A stretch of 64,000 bases of DNA from Bradyrhizobium arachidis. Lineage in GTDB: Bacteria; Pseudomonadota; Alphaproteobacteria; Rhizobiales; Xanthobacteraceae. The translations under genes and the position numbers were made by a program. The notes under the pieces are model-generated. The model searched no databases and was not told where the DNA came from. It saw nothing but the letters and a program-made list of their open reading frames with translations. Location: assembly GCF_024758505.1 (NCBI RefSeq), contig NZ_CP077970.1, positions 558,001 through 622,000 on the forward strand, in the 5' to 3' direction. Shown one piece after another: positions 25,184 to 34,327 of this stretch. Positions within the stretch are counted from its first letter, which is position 1. Each line of letters starts with the position of its first letter.

Positions 25184-26128
25184 ATGCAGAAAAAACTCTG
25201 GATTGGTACTCCGATTCTCCTAGCGCTGTTGGCAGCCGTTGCTGGCGTGGAGATGACGAGCTGGATGAACTACAGCGAACCGTTTATCTCCAGCGCGCAT
25301 GCGCAGGCCATTGACTGGCAGAAGGTCGACGAGACGCTCGGTCGAAAGCCTGCCGTCTCGGACGATGTTCATCGCTACGGCTTCCCGCGCACAGACCTCG
25401 CGGTGACTTTGGATGGGGTAGCCATCAAGCCCGCGCTCGCGCTGGGCGGCTGGATTGCCTTCAAGCCGGTCCACGGCAGCGCGATGATCATGGGCGACCT
25501 TGTGCTTCTGGAGACCGAGATCAATCCGGTGATGGCGAAGATGATCGCGAGCGGTGTCGAGATAACCGCCGTGCACAACCATCTGCTTCGCGCGAGTCCC
25601 GCGACGTTCTACATGCACGTCGCTGGCCACGGTGATCCCGTCAAATTGGCCTCGGCTATTCGCGATGCGCTGGCCGAAAGCAAAACTCCGCTAACGGCCG
25701 CGGCGCCGGCGGACCCGCCGCCTGCCGTTGACCTCGATACGGCACAGCTCGACCAGATCATCGGAGTTAAGGGGCAGGTCAACGGCGGCGTCTACCAATA
25801 CAATGTAAAGAGGCGCGATCCGATCACGGAAGGCGGCATGTTGCTGACCCCGGTCGGTGCAATGGGTGTCGCGATCGGGATCAATTTCCAGCCGACGGGC
25901 GGAGGCAAGGCAGCAATCACTGGCGACTTCGTGCTGACCAGCGACGAGGTCAACCCGGTCATCGTGGCGTTGCGGGCGCATGGCATAGAGGTGACGGCGC
26001 TGCATAGCCACATGCTCGATGAGCAGCCGCGCATGTTCTTCATGCACTTCTGGGCCAGTGACGACGCCTTGAAATTGGCGAAAGGGCTTCGTGCCGCCCT
26101 CGACAAGACCGCCAGCACCAAGAGTTAG
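25184..26128 (+). CDS. DUF1259 (LppY/LpqO-like) exported protein
   Basis: A 314-aa protein with an N-terminal signal/anchor (about 1-37, ending AHA) and two copies of the DUF1259 unit: VDETLGRKPAVSDDVHRYGFPR...VHNHLLRASPATFYMHVAGHGD and IIGVKGQVNGGVYQYNVKRRD...LHSHMLDEQPRMFFMHFWASDD. Each unit has an H-x-H pair and a late MH, suggesting a metal site. The start at 25184 follows GAAGGAGG. It follows the SOD gene by 71 bp, likely in the same operon. The function of the family is unknown. Confidence 0.85.
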   Translation: MQKKLWIGTPILLALLAAVAGVEMTSWMNYSEPFISSAHAQAIDWQKVDETLGRKPAVSDDVHRYGFPRTDLAVTLDGVAIKPALALGGWIAFKPVHGSAMIMGDLVLLETEINPVMAKMIASGVEITAVHNHLLRASPATFYMHVAGHGDPVKLASAIRDALAESKTPLTAAAPADPPPAVDLDTAQLDQIIGVKGQVNGGVYQYNVKRRDPITEGGMLLTPVGAMGVAIGINFQPTGGGKAAITGDFVLTSDEVNPVIVALRAHGIEVTALHSHMLDEQPRMFFMHFWASDDALKLAKGLRAALDKTASTKS

Positions 26129-26595
26129 AACGCAGTCGATTTCGCGGGCTGGCCGTGGATGACGTCCTGACGGCACCAGCGCAGGGCGAATAAAGCCGCT
26201 ATCTGTTCCGTTGGAAGATCAGCAGTGGCCCTGGGCGCATTTCCTGACCAGGAAAGCGAGTCTAACTCCGCGCAAATGTGCGACAACTTTCGCTCGCAGA
26301 GTGTGATCGTTGCGCGATCGCTGCCGATGATTCAACTCGCGGCTCTAGCGACGTAATTCTGTGCGCCAGCCCGAAAAAGGAGTAATGTGTGAGCTAGATC
26401 ATTTTAGGTTGAGAGGGGCTGTGTCTAACTCGGTCGAGCAGCTTCCTTCGGTGATTCCCCTCGAAGGCACACGTGGCAGCTCTGCTGACTGAGCAGAAGT
26501 TTGAATGCCTATCGAGAGCAATGAATTGCAAATGTCCGAGTGGCTGTTGCCTCGGATGAACGCTGACTGTGAGGTTTGTATCAGGAGGGCGGACC
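26129..26595. other. Intergenic DNA before the sugar operon
   Basis: About 470 bp, locally less GC-rich than the surrounding genes. No gene is supported. CAGGAGGG at 26582-26589 is the ribosome-binding site of the GMC gene. The promoter of the operon should lie here, but no clear -35/-10 pair is claimed. Confidence 0.45.
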
Positions 26596-29049
26596 ATGCC
26601 GACCACTACGGAGACGACCTCGTTCACCAAAGACATCCAGGGCCGCTATCTCTGCAACAACCTCGCCGAGGTTGATGCTTGGAAGTCCGCAGGCGGGCGT
26701 CCGTTCGACTTCATCATCGTGGGAGGCGGGACGTTCGGCTCCGCAATCGCAGAACATCTTTGGTTCCGTCAGAAGCAGGCCGGTGGAGGCTTGCGAACGC
26801 TGGTTGTAGAAGCCGGGATGTTCACCGTTCCAGAGCACGTCCAGAACACAGGAATCCAAGGGTTTGCCGATCCGGCTACTCCATTCTTTCTGAACGACAA
26901 CCTGCCTCAGCCGGAGCAGCCGCGTAACGAGGTCTGGGGCATTCCATGGAAATCGACCATTCCCTTCAAAGGGCTTGCCTATACGCTGGGCGGCAGATCG
27001 CTTTACTGGGGCGGGTGGTCGCCTCGGCTACTCGCCGAAGAAATGACGACATGGCCTGCGAATACCGTTGCTGATCTGAACAGCCGCTATTTCGATGAGA
27101 GCTCAAGGCAAATCGGTGTCGACGAGGCGAATGATTTCATTGCGGGCGAGCTCCAGAACGCGCTGCGACGTCAACTCTTCGACAATCTCTCCAGCGTCCC
27201 TGGTGCGTTTGCTCTCAATGCGCTCCCGCCGTCGCCGCTTCTGAAGCCGGGCTCTGACCCACTACAGCTACTCGGTCTGACGTCTGCCGGCGGCCTTTCT
27301 CAAGCAGACCTCCTGAACATGCTGAAGCTGGAGGCACCCCTCGCAGTGCAGGCACGGCCACCGCACGCAGGGTTCTTCCCGCTGAACAAATTCAGCGTCG
27401 TTCCTCTCTTGATGAAGGCGGCCCGTACTGCGGCGAGTGACTCGAACGGCAATGATGCAGCCAAGGAATTCATGGTGCTGCCGGACACGCATGTCTTGAA
27501 GCTGCGCACAGTCCCGACTGCCGGCGGTGCTTGGCGGGTCACCGGCATCGACACAAGCCGTGGTCCAATCGATCTTGCCCCGGGCGGCACCGTCATCGTG
27601 GCGCTTGGGACGATTGAGAACGCAAGGCTTGCTCTCGCTTCGTTTGACGCAACGGGGCTTCCGACCCTGCCGCTCATTGGTAAGAATCTGATCGCGCATC
27701 TTCGTTCTAACCTCGTCATCCGCGTGCCCCGGTCGGCGATTTCCGGCCTGTCTGCGGCGGTGAACGAGCTACAAACCGCAGCGCTCTTCGTGAAGGGCCG
27801 AGCGACGCGGCAGAACGGCGATTTGATTGGTCGTTTCCACCTTCAGATTTCCGCAAGCGGTGGCGGCACTACGGTTGGTGGCGAGGACGAACTTTTCCGT
27901 AAAGTTCCCGATGTCGACTTCTATGACCAGCTTCGCACCTCCAACGACACGCAAGTCGCGATCGCGATCAGAGGGCTCGGAGAGATGGAGCCCGCCGATC
28001 CGGCCGACCTTGCTGCCCACCCCAGCCGCGTCGACTTGAGCTCGCGAACGGATGAATATGGAGTTCGTCGCGCCTCGGTCGTGCTCACGCCGACGCCCCG
28101 GGACCAGGATCTCTGGGGCGCAATGGATGCGGCCATGCAGCAGGTCGCCGCGATCTTTGCCAACGGGCAGCCCATGCAGGTGCTCCAGAGCGGTCAGGAT
28201 GGACTGGGCACCACCCATCACGAAGCTGGCACCCTTTGGATGGGGACCGATCCAACCATAAGTGTCACGGACAGCAATGGACGCTTTCACCACACTGAAA
28301 ACCTCTACGCGGCTGGTCCGGCGCTTTTCCCGAGCATCGGCTCGCCCAACCCGATGCTGACCGGTATCGGACTGTCGCGGCGCACGGGCGACGTCATCAT
28401 GGCGCCGTCACCATTCGCGGCCGACGCAGGCTTCGAGACGCTATTCGACGGCACCTCACTCGGTGACTGGATGATGTCGACGATCAGCAACCAGCCTGGG
28501 CGAGACGATCCCGGTTCGTTTCGAGTACGACGGGGGGTGCTCGAGGGGCGAACAGGGACGGATCTGGGCCTGCTTTGGCTGACGCGGGCGACACCAAGCC
28601 GCTACGTGTTGCGACTGCAATGGATGATGACGGCGGCGGACGACAATTCGGGCGTCTTTATCGGTTTCCCGGACCCGCGGAACGAGGGCTACAACAACAC
28701 GGCCTATGTCGGCGTCAACTTCGGCTTCGAGATACAGATCGACGAATTAGCACGTCCAGACAATGCGCCAATCCACAGAACGGGAGCGGTCTACTCCTTC
28801 AAGGGCCCGACGGACGGTCCATTGATCGTCCATCCGGTCGGAGAATGGAACGACTATGAGATCACGGTCGATGGCGCCGACATCACGGTCGCACTGAACG
28901 GACAGACGGTGAATATTTTTCATTTCACAGGCGATCCGCAGTCTCCGCGGCGCGGGTTGCCTTCAACTGCGCAGGATCCTCGCTTCATCGGGTTGCAGAC
29001 ACATACTGGGCGGGTGCTTTTCCGCAACATCCAGTGGAAGGCGTTGTGA
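26596..29049 (+). CDS. GMC flavoprotein oxidoreductase fused to a 3-keto-disaccharide hydrolase (DUF1080) domain
   Basis: An 817-aa two-domain protein. Residues about 37-605 are a GMC oxidoreductase: FAD-binding DFIIVGGGTFGSAIAEHL, TLGGRSLYWGGWSPRL, and the catalytic end with THHEAGTLWMG (His near 540) and GSPNPMLTGIGLSRR (Asn near 585). Residues about 612-817 are a jelly-roll DUF1080 domain (FETLFDGTSLGDW... SGVFIGFPDP... GEWNDYEITVDG). Some flavin glycoside dehydrogenases make 3-keto sugars, and DUF1080 enzymes cleave 3-keto glycosides, so one chain may do both steps. No signal peptide is seen. The start follows GGAGG. A GH13 gene follows after 3 bp. Confidence 0.85.
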   Translation: MPTTTETTSFTKDIQGRYLCNNLAEVDAWKSAGGRPFDFIIVGGGTFGSAIAEHLWFRQKQAGGGLRTLVVEAGMFTVPEHVQNTGIQGFADPATPFFLNDNLPQPEQPRNEVWGIPWKSTIPFKGLAYTLGGRSLYWGGWSPRLLAEEMTTWPANTVADLNSRYFDESSRQIGVDEANDFIAGELQNALRRQLFDNLSSVPGAFALNALPPSPLLKPGSDPLQLLGLTSAGGLSQADLLNMLKLEAPLAVQARPPHAGFFPLNKFSVVPLLMKAARTAASDSNGNDAAKEFMVLPDTHVLKLRTVPTAGGAWRVTGIDTSRGPIDLAPGGTVIVALGTIENARLALASFDATGLPTLPLIGKNLIAHLRSNLVIRVPRSAISGLSAAVNELQTAALFVKGRATRQNGDLIGRFHLQISASGGGTTVGGEDELFRKVPDVDFYDQLRTSNDTQVAIAIRGLGEMEPADPADLAAHPSRVDLSSRTDEYGVRRASVVLTPTPRDQDLWGAMDAAMQQVAAIFANGQPMQVLQSGQDGLGTTHHEAGTLWMGTDPTISVTDSNGRFHHTENLYAAGPALFPSIGSPNPMLTGIGLSRRTGDVIMAPSPFAADAGFETLFDGTSLGDWMMSTISNQPGRDDPGSFRVRRGVLEGRTGTDLGLLWLTRATPSRYVLRLQWMMTAADDNSGVFIGFPDPRNEGYNNTAYVGVNFGFEIQIDELARPDNAPIHRTGAVYSFKGPTDGPLIVHPVGEWNDYEITVDGADITVALNGQTVNIFHFTGDPQSPRRGLPSTAQDPRFIGLQTHTGRVLFRNIQWKAL

Positions 29050-29052
29050 CCG

Positions 29053-30933
29053 ATGAACCTGATGCCGCTTGCATCGCTCGGCGCAGTCGAGACGAACGGC
29101 GTAGTTACGTTCGGACTCTGGCTTCCGTGGGTCTCTGCGGCGGACGGCAACATCGTGACCGTGAAGATCATTCATGAGAGGGATCAGTTTCTTCAGGCGA
29201 TGCCGGCGCGAGAGTTTCAGCTCGCGCACAGTGTTCGGCCTCCTTACGGAGATTTCTGGTCGGCCACCGTGCCTATCGCCAGCACTGCTCCGGCGGTGCC
29301 GGGCTCTGCCTGGGGGAGTCAGGGCCGTTACGTGTACCGCTATGCGATCACGAACCCGAGCGTCGGCACGCTCGATTGGATCATCGATCCATTTGCGCGC
29401 GAGTTCGGTGTAGGCAAGCAGTCAGCCTTCACTTTGGGCTACCAAGCTTACGTCTGGAGTTCTGGTGAGGCCCAATGGCGAACGCCGGCGCTGGCGGATC
29501 TGATCCTCTATGAGGTGAACATCGCGGAGTTCGGCAATGACCTCGACCGCGCCCGCGGGTTCGTCGCTTACCTGGCCGACCTCGGGATCAACGCCATCGA
29601 GATTATGCCTTTGTCCAACGTTGGCAACTCGGTCGATTGGGGCTATTTGCCGATCGGCTACTTCGGGGTCGACGAGCGCTTCGGCAAGCGATCCGATTTC
29701 CAAGAGCTCGTCGACATCTGCCATCAGCACGGGATCGCCGTAATAGTGGACGTCGTCTATGGCCATACGGGCATAGATTTCCCGTACTACGATGCATATA
29801 CGCGGCTGCGCTACCGCGAGAACCCCTTCATGGGCCCATTTGCCAAGGATTACTTCAGCAATTTCGGCAAGAGCACGGATTTTAATCGAGAGATCACCCG
29901 AGACTACTTCTATACGGCCAGCCACCATTGGCTCGATGTGTATCACGTTGATGGCTTTCGTTACGACTGCGTCCCGAACTACTGGGATGGTCCGATGGGC
30001 GTTGGCTATGCGGACCTTGTCTATCAAACGCACCAGCTTACGAAGGCGAAGATTGCAGCGGGTAATGCGTATTGGAGTCGCTTCGATGCTGGGCCTGGTA
30101 GGCCGTTGGCGCTCGTTCAAATGGCGGAGCAACTCGAGGGGCCGGAAGAAGTGTTGCGTACCACCTATTCCAACAGCACGTGGCAGAATGGCACTTTTGA
30201 TGCGGCGCGCGCGGTAGCGCGGGGTGACCGCGGACGACTCTTTGATCTTGGCCTAAAGTTTGGACTCTTCGGCTATCCCGACCAAGAAACTGTGAACGGT
30301 GACAACATCCCCAAGACCGCACTTCAGTACATCGACAACCACGATCACGAACGATTCCTGTGCAACTTTGGCACTTACAATCCGGACGAAGCGGGCAATC
30401 CGCTGTTTGCGGAGGGCGACCGCACACGGTGGTATTTGCTGCAGCCTTACTTGATCTGTCTCCTGATGAGCAAAGGCATTCCGATGCTGTGGCAAGGCGA
30501 GGAGTTCGCTGAGAACTACTTCCTGCCCGACTTCGGAATGGGTCGGGTATCGCTGCTCCGACCCATGCGTTGGGATTTCTTCTACGATGATTCCGGCCGA
30601 CCCATCGTAAGCCTAGTTCGCCGGCTGTTGCACGTTCGACGGCAGAGAGAGCACATTCGCGAGGGGACGTATTTCTTCTTCAACGATTGGGATCGCTATC
30701 AGCAGTTTGGCATGCTGCTGTTCGCTCGGTACGACGGCGCCCGGTACACGTTGGTCGCTGTCAATTTTGGGGACACGGACCAGAGCGTCCCCTTCTGGTT
30801 CCCGATGGCCGGGGACTATGTCGAGGAGTTGCATGGGGGCGCTCTCGATCTGAAAAACATTCCGGCTCTGCAGCAGGTGTGGCTGAGCGTTCCCTCGCAC
30901 TACGGTCGAATCTGGACCTTGGGCAGGCCGTGA
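29053..30933 (+). CDS. GH13 alpha-amylase-family glycoside hydrolase/transferase
   Basis: A 626-aa enzyme with an N-terminal CBM48-like beta domain (about 1-140) and a catalytic barrel. Region I is VIVDVVYGHTG, region II is VDGFRYD (nucleophile Asp near 304), the acid Glu lies in MAEQLEG (near 358), and region IV is YIDNHDHE (near 425). The layout is like branching enzymes or maltooligosyltrehalose trehalohydrolase. It follows the GMC-DUF1080 gene by 3 bp, so it likely acts on the same alpha-glucan or oligosaccharide. No signal peptide is seen. Confidence 0.85.
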   Translation: MNLMPLASLGAVETNGVVTFGLWLPWVSAADGNIVTVKIIHERDQFLQAMPAREFQLAHSVRPPYGDFWSATVPIASTAPAVPGSAWGSQGRYVYRYAITNPSVGTLDWIIDPFAREFGVGKQSAFTLGYQAYVWSSGEAQWRTPALADLILYEVNIAEFGNDLDRARGFVAYLADLGINAIEIMPLSNVGNSVDWGYLPIGYFGVDERFGKRSDFQELVDICHQHGIAVIVDVVYGHTGIDFPYYDAYTRLRYRENPFMGPFAKDYFSNFGKSTDFNREITRDYFYTASHHWLDVYHVDGFRYDCVPNYWDGPMGVGYADLVYQTHQLTKAKIAAGNAYWSRFDAGPGRPLALVQMAEQLEGPEEVLRTTYSNSTWQNGTFDAARAVARGDRGRLFDLGLKFGLFGYPDQETVNGDNIPKTALQYIDNHDHERFLCNFGTYNPDEAGNPLFAEGDRTRWYLLQPYLICLLMSKGIPMLWQGEEFAENYFLPDFGMGRVSLLRPMRWDFFYDDSGRPIVSLVRRLLHVRRQREHIREGTYFFFNDWDRYQQFGMLLFARYDGARYTLVAVNFGDTDQSVPFWFPMAGDYVEELHGGALDLKNIPALQQVWLSVPSHYGRIWTLGRP

Positions 30934-30989
30934 AACGAGACTGATGAACTTCACCTGGCGTTGGCGAATAAATTTCCACCGCGAGCACC

Positions 30990-31484
30990 TTGCCTTTGAA
31001 CGCGGACTTCGGAGCTGGCGAGCCAGGCATCTACCGCCATGGTAAGCCATTTTTGCAACGGGTCGAGAGCGATGGGGCAGCTGCTGGGGTCATGATCAAT
31101 CCCGTCATGATCCATAGCAGCACCGAGCTTGACGCTGCCTTTTCGGCATTGGACCAGGAGGCTCCGGATGCACTGATCGTCCAGCCCAGTTTGCCGATCC
31201 GGCGGGTTGCCGAACTGGCGGTCCGCTACCGGATTCCGGCGATGTCGTTCGTTCGCGAATTCGCAGATCAGGGCGGCCTGCTGAGCTATGGGTCCGATGA
31301 GGCCGATGCTTACCGGAAGGCCGCAACCTACGTCGATAAGATTCTGAAAGGCGCCAAGCCTGCCGACCTGCCTGTGCAGCAGCCTACGAAATTCGAGCTC
31401 GTGATCAATCTGAAGACGGCGAAGGCGATCGGCCTTACCGTGCCGCAATCATTTCTCCTCCGCGCGGACGAGGTGATCGAATAG
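30990..31484 (+). pseudogene. Truncated ABC substrate-binding protein gene (C-terminal part)
   Basis: From about 31050 the frame matches the last about 140 residues of PF04392-type substrate-binding proteins: ELDAAFSALDQEAPDALIVQ, GGLLSYGSDEADAYRKAATYVDKILKGAKPADLP and ELVINLKTAKAIGLTVPQSFLLRADEVIE (in pieces). Intact paralogues here are 329-363 aa, so the signal peptide and N-terminal lobe are missing. The first about 20 codons are unrelated. It is probably a deletion remnant. Confidence 0.8.
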
Positions 31485-31696
31485 TCGTTGTTTGCGGCAC
31501 CGCCTGAATCCGCACATGGCCCCTCGCCGACATCCAACCTAGATGTTTGGACGTCCGCTGAACATATCAAAGCAGAACCGGCCTCTTGGTCGACGTCTTC
31601 CATAACCTATCATATCCGAAACAATGTCCGGTGCTCGGGCTGAAGCAGACGTGTCCGCACCATTGGTCAATGTCCGTCTTTGACCCATCTCCGACA
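31485..31696. repeat. Intergenic repeat-bearing DNA (TCTTCCATAAC family)
   Basis: Positions 31594-31661 contain TCTTCCATAACCTATCATAT followed by TCCGAA and a GAAGCAGACGTGTCCGCACC segment, recurring in variants at 36461, 40558, 48046, 51930 and 56846. Position 31684 starts TTGACCCATCTCCGACAT-type sequence shared with about 57010. It also holds a TCCGCACATGGCCC site resembling the unoccupied IS target (31509-31522). Confidence 0.55.
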
Positions 31697-33262
31697 TTAC
31701 CCCTCCGGTACTCCTGCCAATCGCATGCCCTCATAAATGCGCTCACGTTTGGCGAGATAAGCTGGATTGTCGGTCGACGGGCTGGCGCGGAAGCGGCGGA
31801 TGCTGAAATTAGGTTGAAGCGCGAGCCCTGCTTGCGCGGCGGCCCGCGCGTCATCGAGTGCTCCAAGCAATGCTAGGGCAGCGGCGAGCCCAAAATGCGC
31901 AAACGGATAATTTCGGTTGGCGTCGATGCTCCTGCGGAGCCAACTGACGGCTTCCCTATCGGCACTAAGTTGCAACTTAGCGAAACCGACATACTGCATC
32001 CACATGAAGGCATGAATGTCGCGGGGAGACAGACGGAGTGCCTCTAAGACATGCGCCTCAGTCTCCCCGCCGCGCCCGAGGAAAATCTTGGCTTGACCAA
32101 TTAACCCGTGCGCGTGTGCCAGATTTCGGTCCAGCGCCAAAGCGTGTTGTAGTTCCTCAATGCCCTCGGACACGCGGTTCGTGAAAATTTTTGCTGTTCC
32201 CAGATGTAAGTGAGCCAAGGCGTGGTTCGGCGCGAGGGTCAGGACTTGCATAACGGCCGCTTCTGCTACGGTAAGGTACTTCATCCGATTGTCGGTCATG
32301 TAGCCAGCACCAACAATGCCATCAACATGCGCTAAGCCCAGACGCGCTTCGATATTGTCGGGATCAACCGTCAGGGCGCGCTCGAAAAAATGGCGCGCCT
32401 GCAAGATATATTCGGAAGTCAGCCCCATATTGAGCTTAGCTCTGCCCTGGAAGTACAACTCCAATGAATTGGGATGCGCCGACCGTTGTGCTCTCATGGC
32501 CTCGGCTGCGACGAGCTGCGCGTCCAAGGAGTTAGCTAGCCTAGATATGATCTCGTCTTGGATAGCAAACAAATCAGCGGCGGGTTTGTCAAAGCGGTCG
32601 GCCCATAAATGCGCGCCGGTTTCTGCGTCCACGAGCTGAACGTTCACGCGAAGTCGATTACCGCCACGTTGCACCGAACCTTCGAGCGCGTACCGGACGT
32701 TTAACTCGCGACCAACCTGCTTGAGATCAACGGCCTTGCCCTTGTAGGAAAACGCCGTGTGTCGGCCAATGACACATGAGCCATGGATGCGGGAGAGGTC
32801 CGTGGTCAGGCTTTCGGTCACACCATCGACGAAGTAGTCCTGCTCGGGATCGGCGCTAATATTCACGAACGGCAGCACGACTATAGAAAGACGCGGTGCA
32901 CACGACGGAGCTTCCACGATGGTATGGCCCCCCGGCGGGACCGAACCCTGTCGGTCTTCCTCCACGCCGCCAACAAAGCGAAAGCCTTTGCGCGGCAGGG
33001 TCTTGATCAAACGCTGCTCCTCGCCGGTGTCGCCGACGGCACCTCGAGCGACATTCAGACGTGTCGTCAACGCCGCATCTGAGACGGCGCGGCCATTCCA
33101 GATGGCACGGATGAGGTCGTCCTTGCTGACGACGCGCTCCCTGTTGCGGATCAGGTACGCGAGCAGGTCGAAAACCTGTGGCGCGAGAGGGATCATCTCG
33201 GCACCGCGACGGAGCTCCCGCCGGTCTGTGTCAAATATGTAGTTCTCGAAGAGATAGCGCAC
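31697..33262 (-). CDS. Winged-helix, TolB-like, TPR regulator (CadC-like)
   Basis: A 521-aa protein. Residues 1-100 form an OmpR/CadC-type winged helix (IPLAPQVFDLLAYLIRNRERVVSKDDLIRAIWNG... LIKTLPRKGFRFVG). Next is a TolB N-like domain (SIVVLPFVNISADPEQDYFVDGVTESL...) and then five or more TPR-like repeats. No transmembrane helix is seen, unlike true CadC. The start is a GTG at 33262 after GGGGG; a longer frame upstream lacks support. Such proteins are frequent in Bradyrhizobium; the regulated genes are unknown. Confidence 0.82.
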   Translation of the reverse strand: MRYLFENYIFDTDRRELRRGAEMIPLAPQVFDLLAYLIRNRERVVSKDDLIRAIWNGRAVSDAALTTRLNVARGAVGDTGEEQRLIKTLPRKGFRFVGGVEEDRQGSVPPGGHTIVEAPSCAPRLSIVVLPFVNISADPEQDYFVDGVTESLTTDLSRIHGSCVIGRHTAFSYKGKAVDLKQVGRELNVRYALEGSVQRGGNRLRVNVQLVDAETGAHLWADRFDKPAADLFAIQDEIISRLANSLDAQLVAAEAMRAQRSAHPNSLELYFQGRAKLNMGLTSEYILQARHFFERALTVDPDNIEARLGLAHVDGIVGAGYMTDNRMKYLTVAEAAVMQVLTLAPNHALAHLHLGTAKIFTNRVSEGIEELQHALALDRNLAHAHGLIGQAKIFLGRGGETEAHVLEALRLSPRDIHAFMWMQYVGFAKLQLSADREAVSWLRRSIDANRNYPFAHFGLAAALALLGALDDARAAAQAGLALQPNFSIRRFRASPSTDNPAYLAKRERIYEGMRLAGVPEG

Positions 33263-33463
33263 AGCTATTCCCCCGTTGCCGTTACTCCATGACAGGCACT
33301 CAACCGAAGATAAGCTATGCCGCCCGTAAGCAAAATGTAAGCCGCTCAAGGTCGGGAATGCCTGCTTCTGGCCCTTCTCGGACCTCCCGGCTGGTCCGCT
33401 TTCGCGCCGCTTTTTGAAGATAAGCGGACGGGACTGGCTCGGCCACAAGGTTGCGCCGAGATG

Positions 33464-33841
33464 TCAGCGCGGAAAGAGCTTGTCTCGGATGTAGCGCGAG
33501 GTGGGCGTTAGTCTGATGCCGCGCGGCTTGCGCCAAGCCGCCTTGTCGATCTCGTTCTTGTCGCCGATCTTCAAGGGACCCGACGCCTTCCTGGCGACGA
33601 AGATCGCGTCGCTCATCTTTCGCCCCGATCGACGGTTCTTTGCCTTCACCTCTCGCCAGAGCTTCAACGGCCCAAGTTTGAGTTTTGGCAGTTCTTCCCT
33701 GATCTCGCGGCGAAGGCAATTCCTTTCGCTCTCACCAACATGTTTACGGCCGCCCGGAAACATCCAGAGCTTATCGCGCCGTCGCCTCACCAGGAGCACG
33801 CGCCCCTTCTTCGCGGCGACAAGTTTTGAGGACTTTGCCAT
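33464..33841 (-). CDS. Nudix hydrolase
   Basis: A 125-aa protein with an intact Nudix box: G-RKHVG-E-SERNCLR-REIREEL. It should hydrolyse a nucleoside diphosphate-linked substrate with Mg2+. Its small size and Lys/Arg-rich ends resemble sanitation or diphosphoinositol-phosphate-type members. The ATG at 33841 has AAGGG very close; a TTG eight codons upstream is possible. The gene stands alone. Confidence 0.85.
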   Translation of the reverse strand: MAKSSKLVAAKKGRVLLVRRRRDKLWMFPGGRKHVGESERNCLRREIREELPKLKLGPLKLWREVKAKNRRSGRKMSDAIFVARKASGPLKIGDKNEIDKAAWRKPRGIRLTPTSRYIRDKLFPR

Positions 33842-33903
33842 ATCCCTTCGAATCGATCTGACCAATCGGCGTTAGTCTAGTCTGGCTGGTCCGACCTGCA
33901 ACG

Positions 33904-34080
33904 ATGAGCGTGCTTGCGACCCGTATTATCACGGCGTTAACGGGTCGTGACGACGAGGTCGTGGCTCGCTATTTCCTCAATATGCTCGACATCCTCCAAG
34001 AGCCCAAGTTCTGGATAGCGGTGGCCTGTGGACTGGCTCCTATCGTTGTCAGCATCATCATCTTGCGGTCGCGCCGATGA
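33904..34080 (+). CDS. Possible 58-aa single-helix membrane protein
   Basis: The frame starts MSVLATRIITALTGRDDEVV and ends in a hydrophobic segment (FWIAVACGLAPIVVSIIIL) followed by RSRR, a plausible tail anchor. No clear Shine-Dalgarno sequence is present. It is divergent from the Nudix gene with a 62-bp gap. It is supported only by composition and membrane pattern. Confidence 0.35.
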   Translation: MSVLATRIITALTGRDDEVVARYFLNMLDILQEPKFWIAVACGLAPIVVSIIILRSRR

Positions 34081-34327
34081 AATCGTCAGCGACAACTTCC
34101 GTCTCGCGGTATTGGGTGCTTCCGCTGCAGCGCGTACGTCGGCTGTTGGCCAAGGCGAAGTGCGGACCGGCTCTAAATTGGTCTGCTTATCGGGGTAGAC
34201 CGGAAGTGCTTAGCGCAAGGCGAAAACGATGCGAATGACCCAGAGCGGTCCTTCAAGGCACGTCACAGCCCCGCTGCAAAGTGCTATTCTCGCCATCCCA
34301 CGGGCGCGGTCCTCGCAGGAGGGACAC

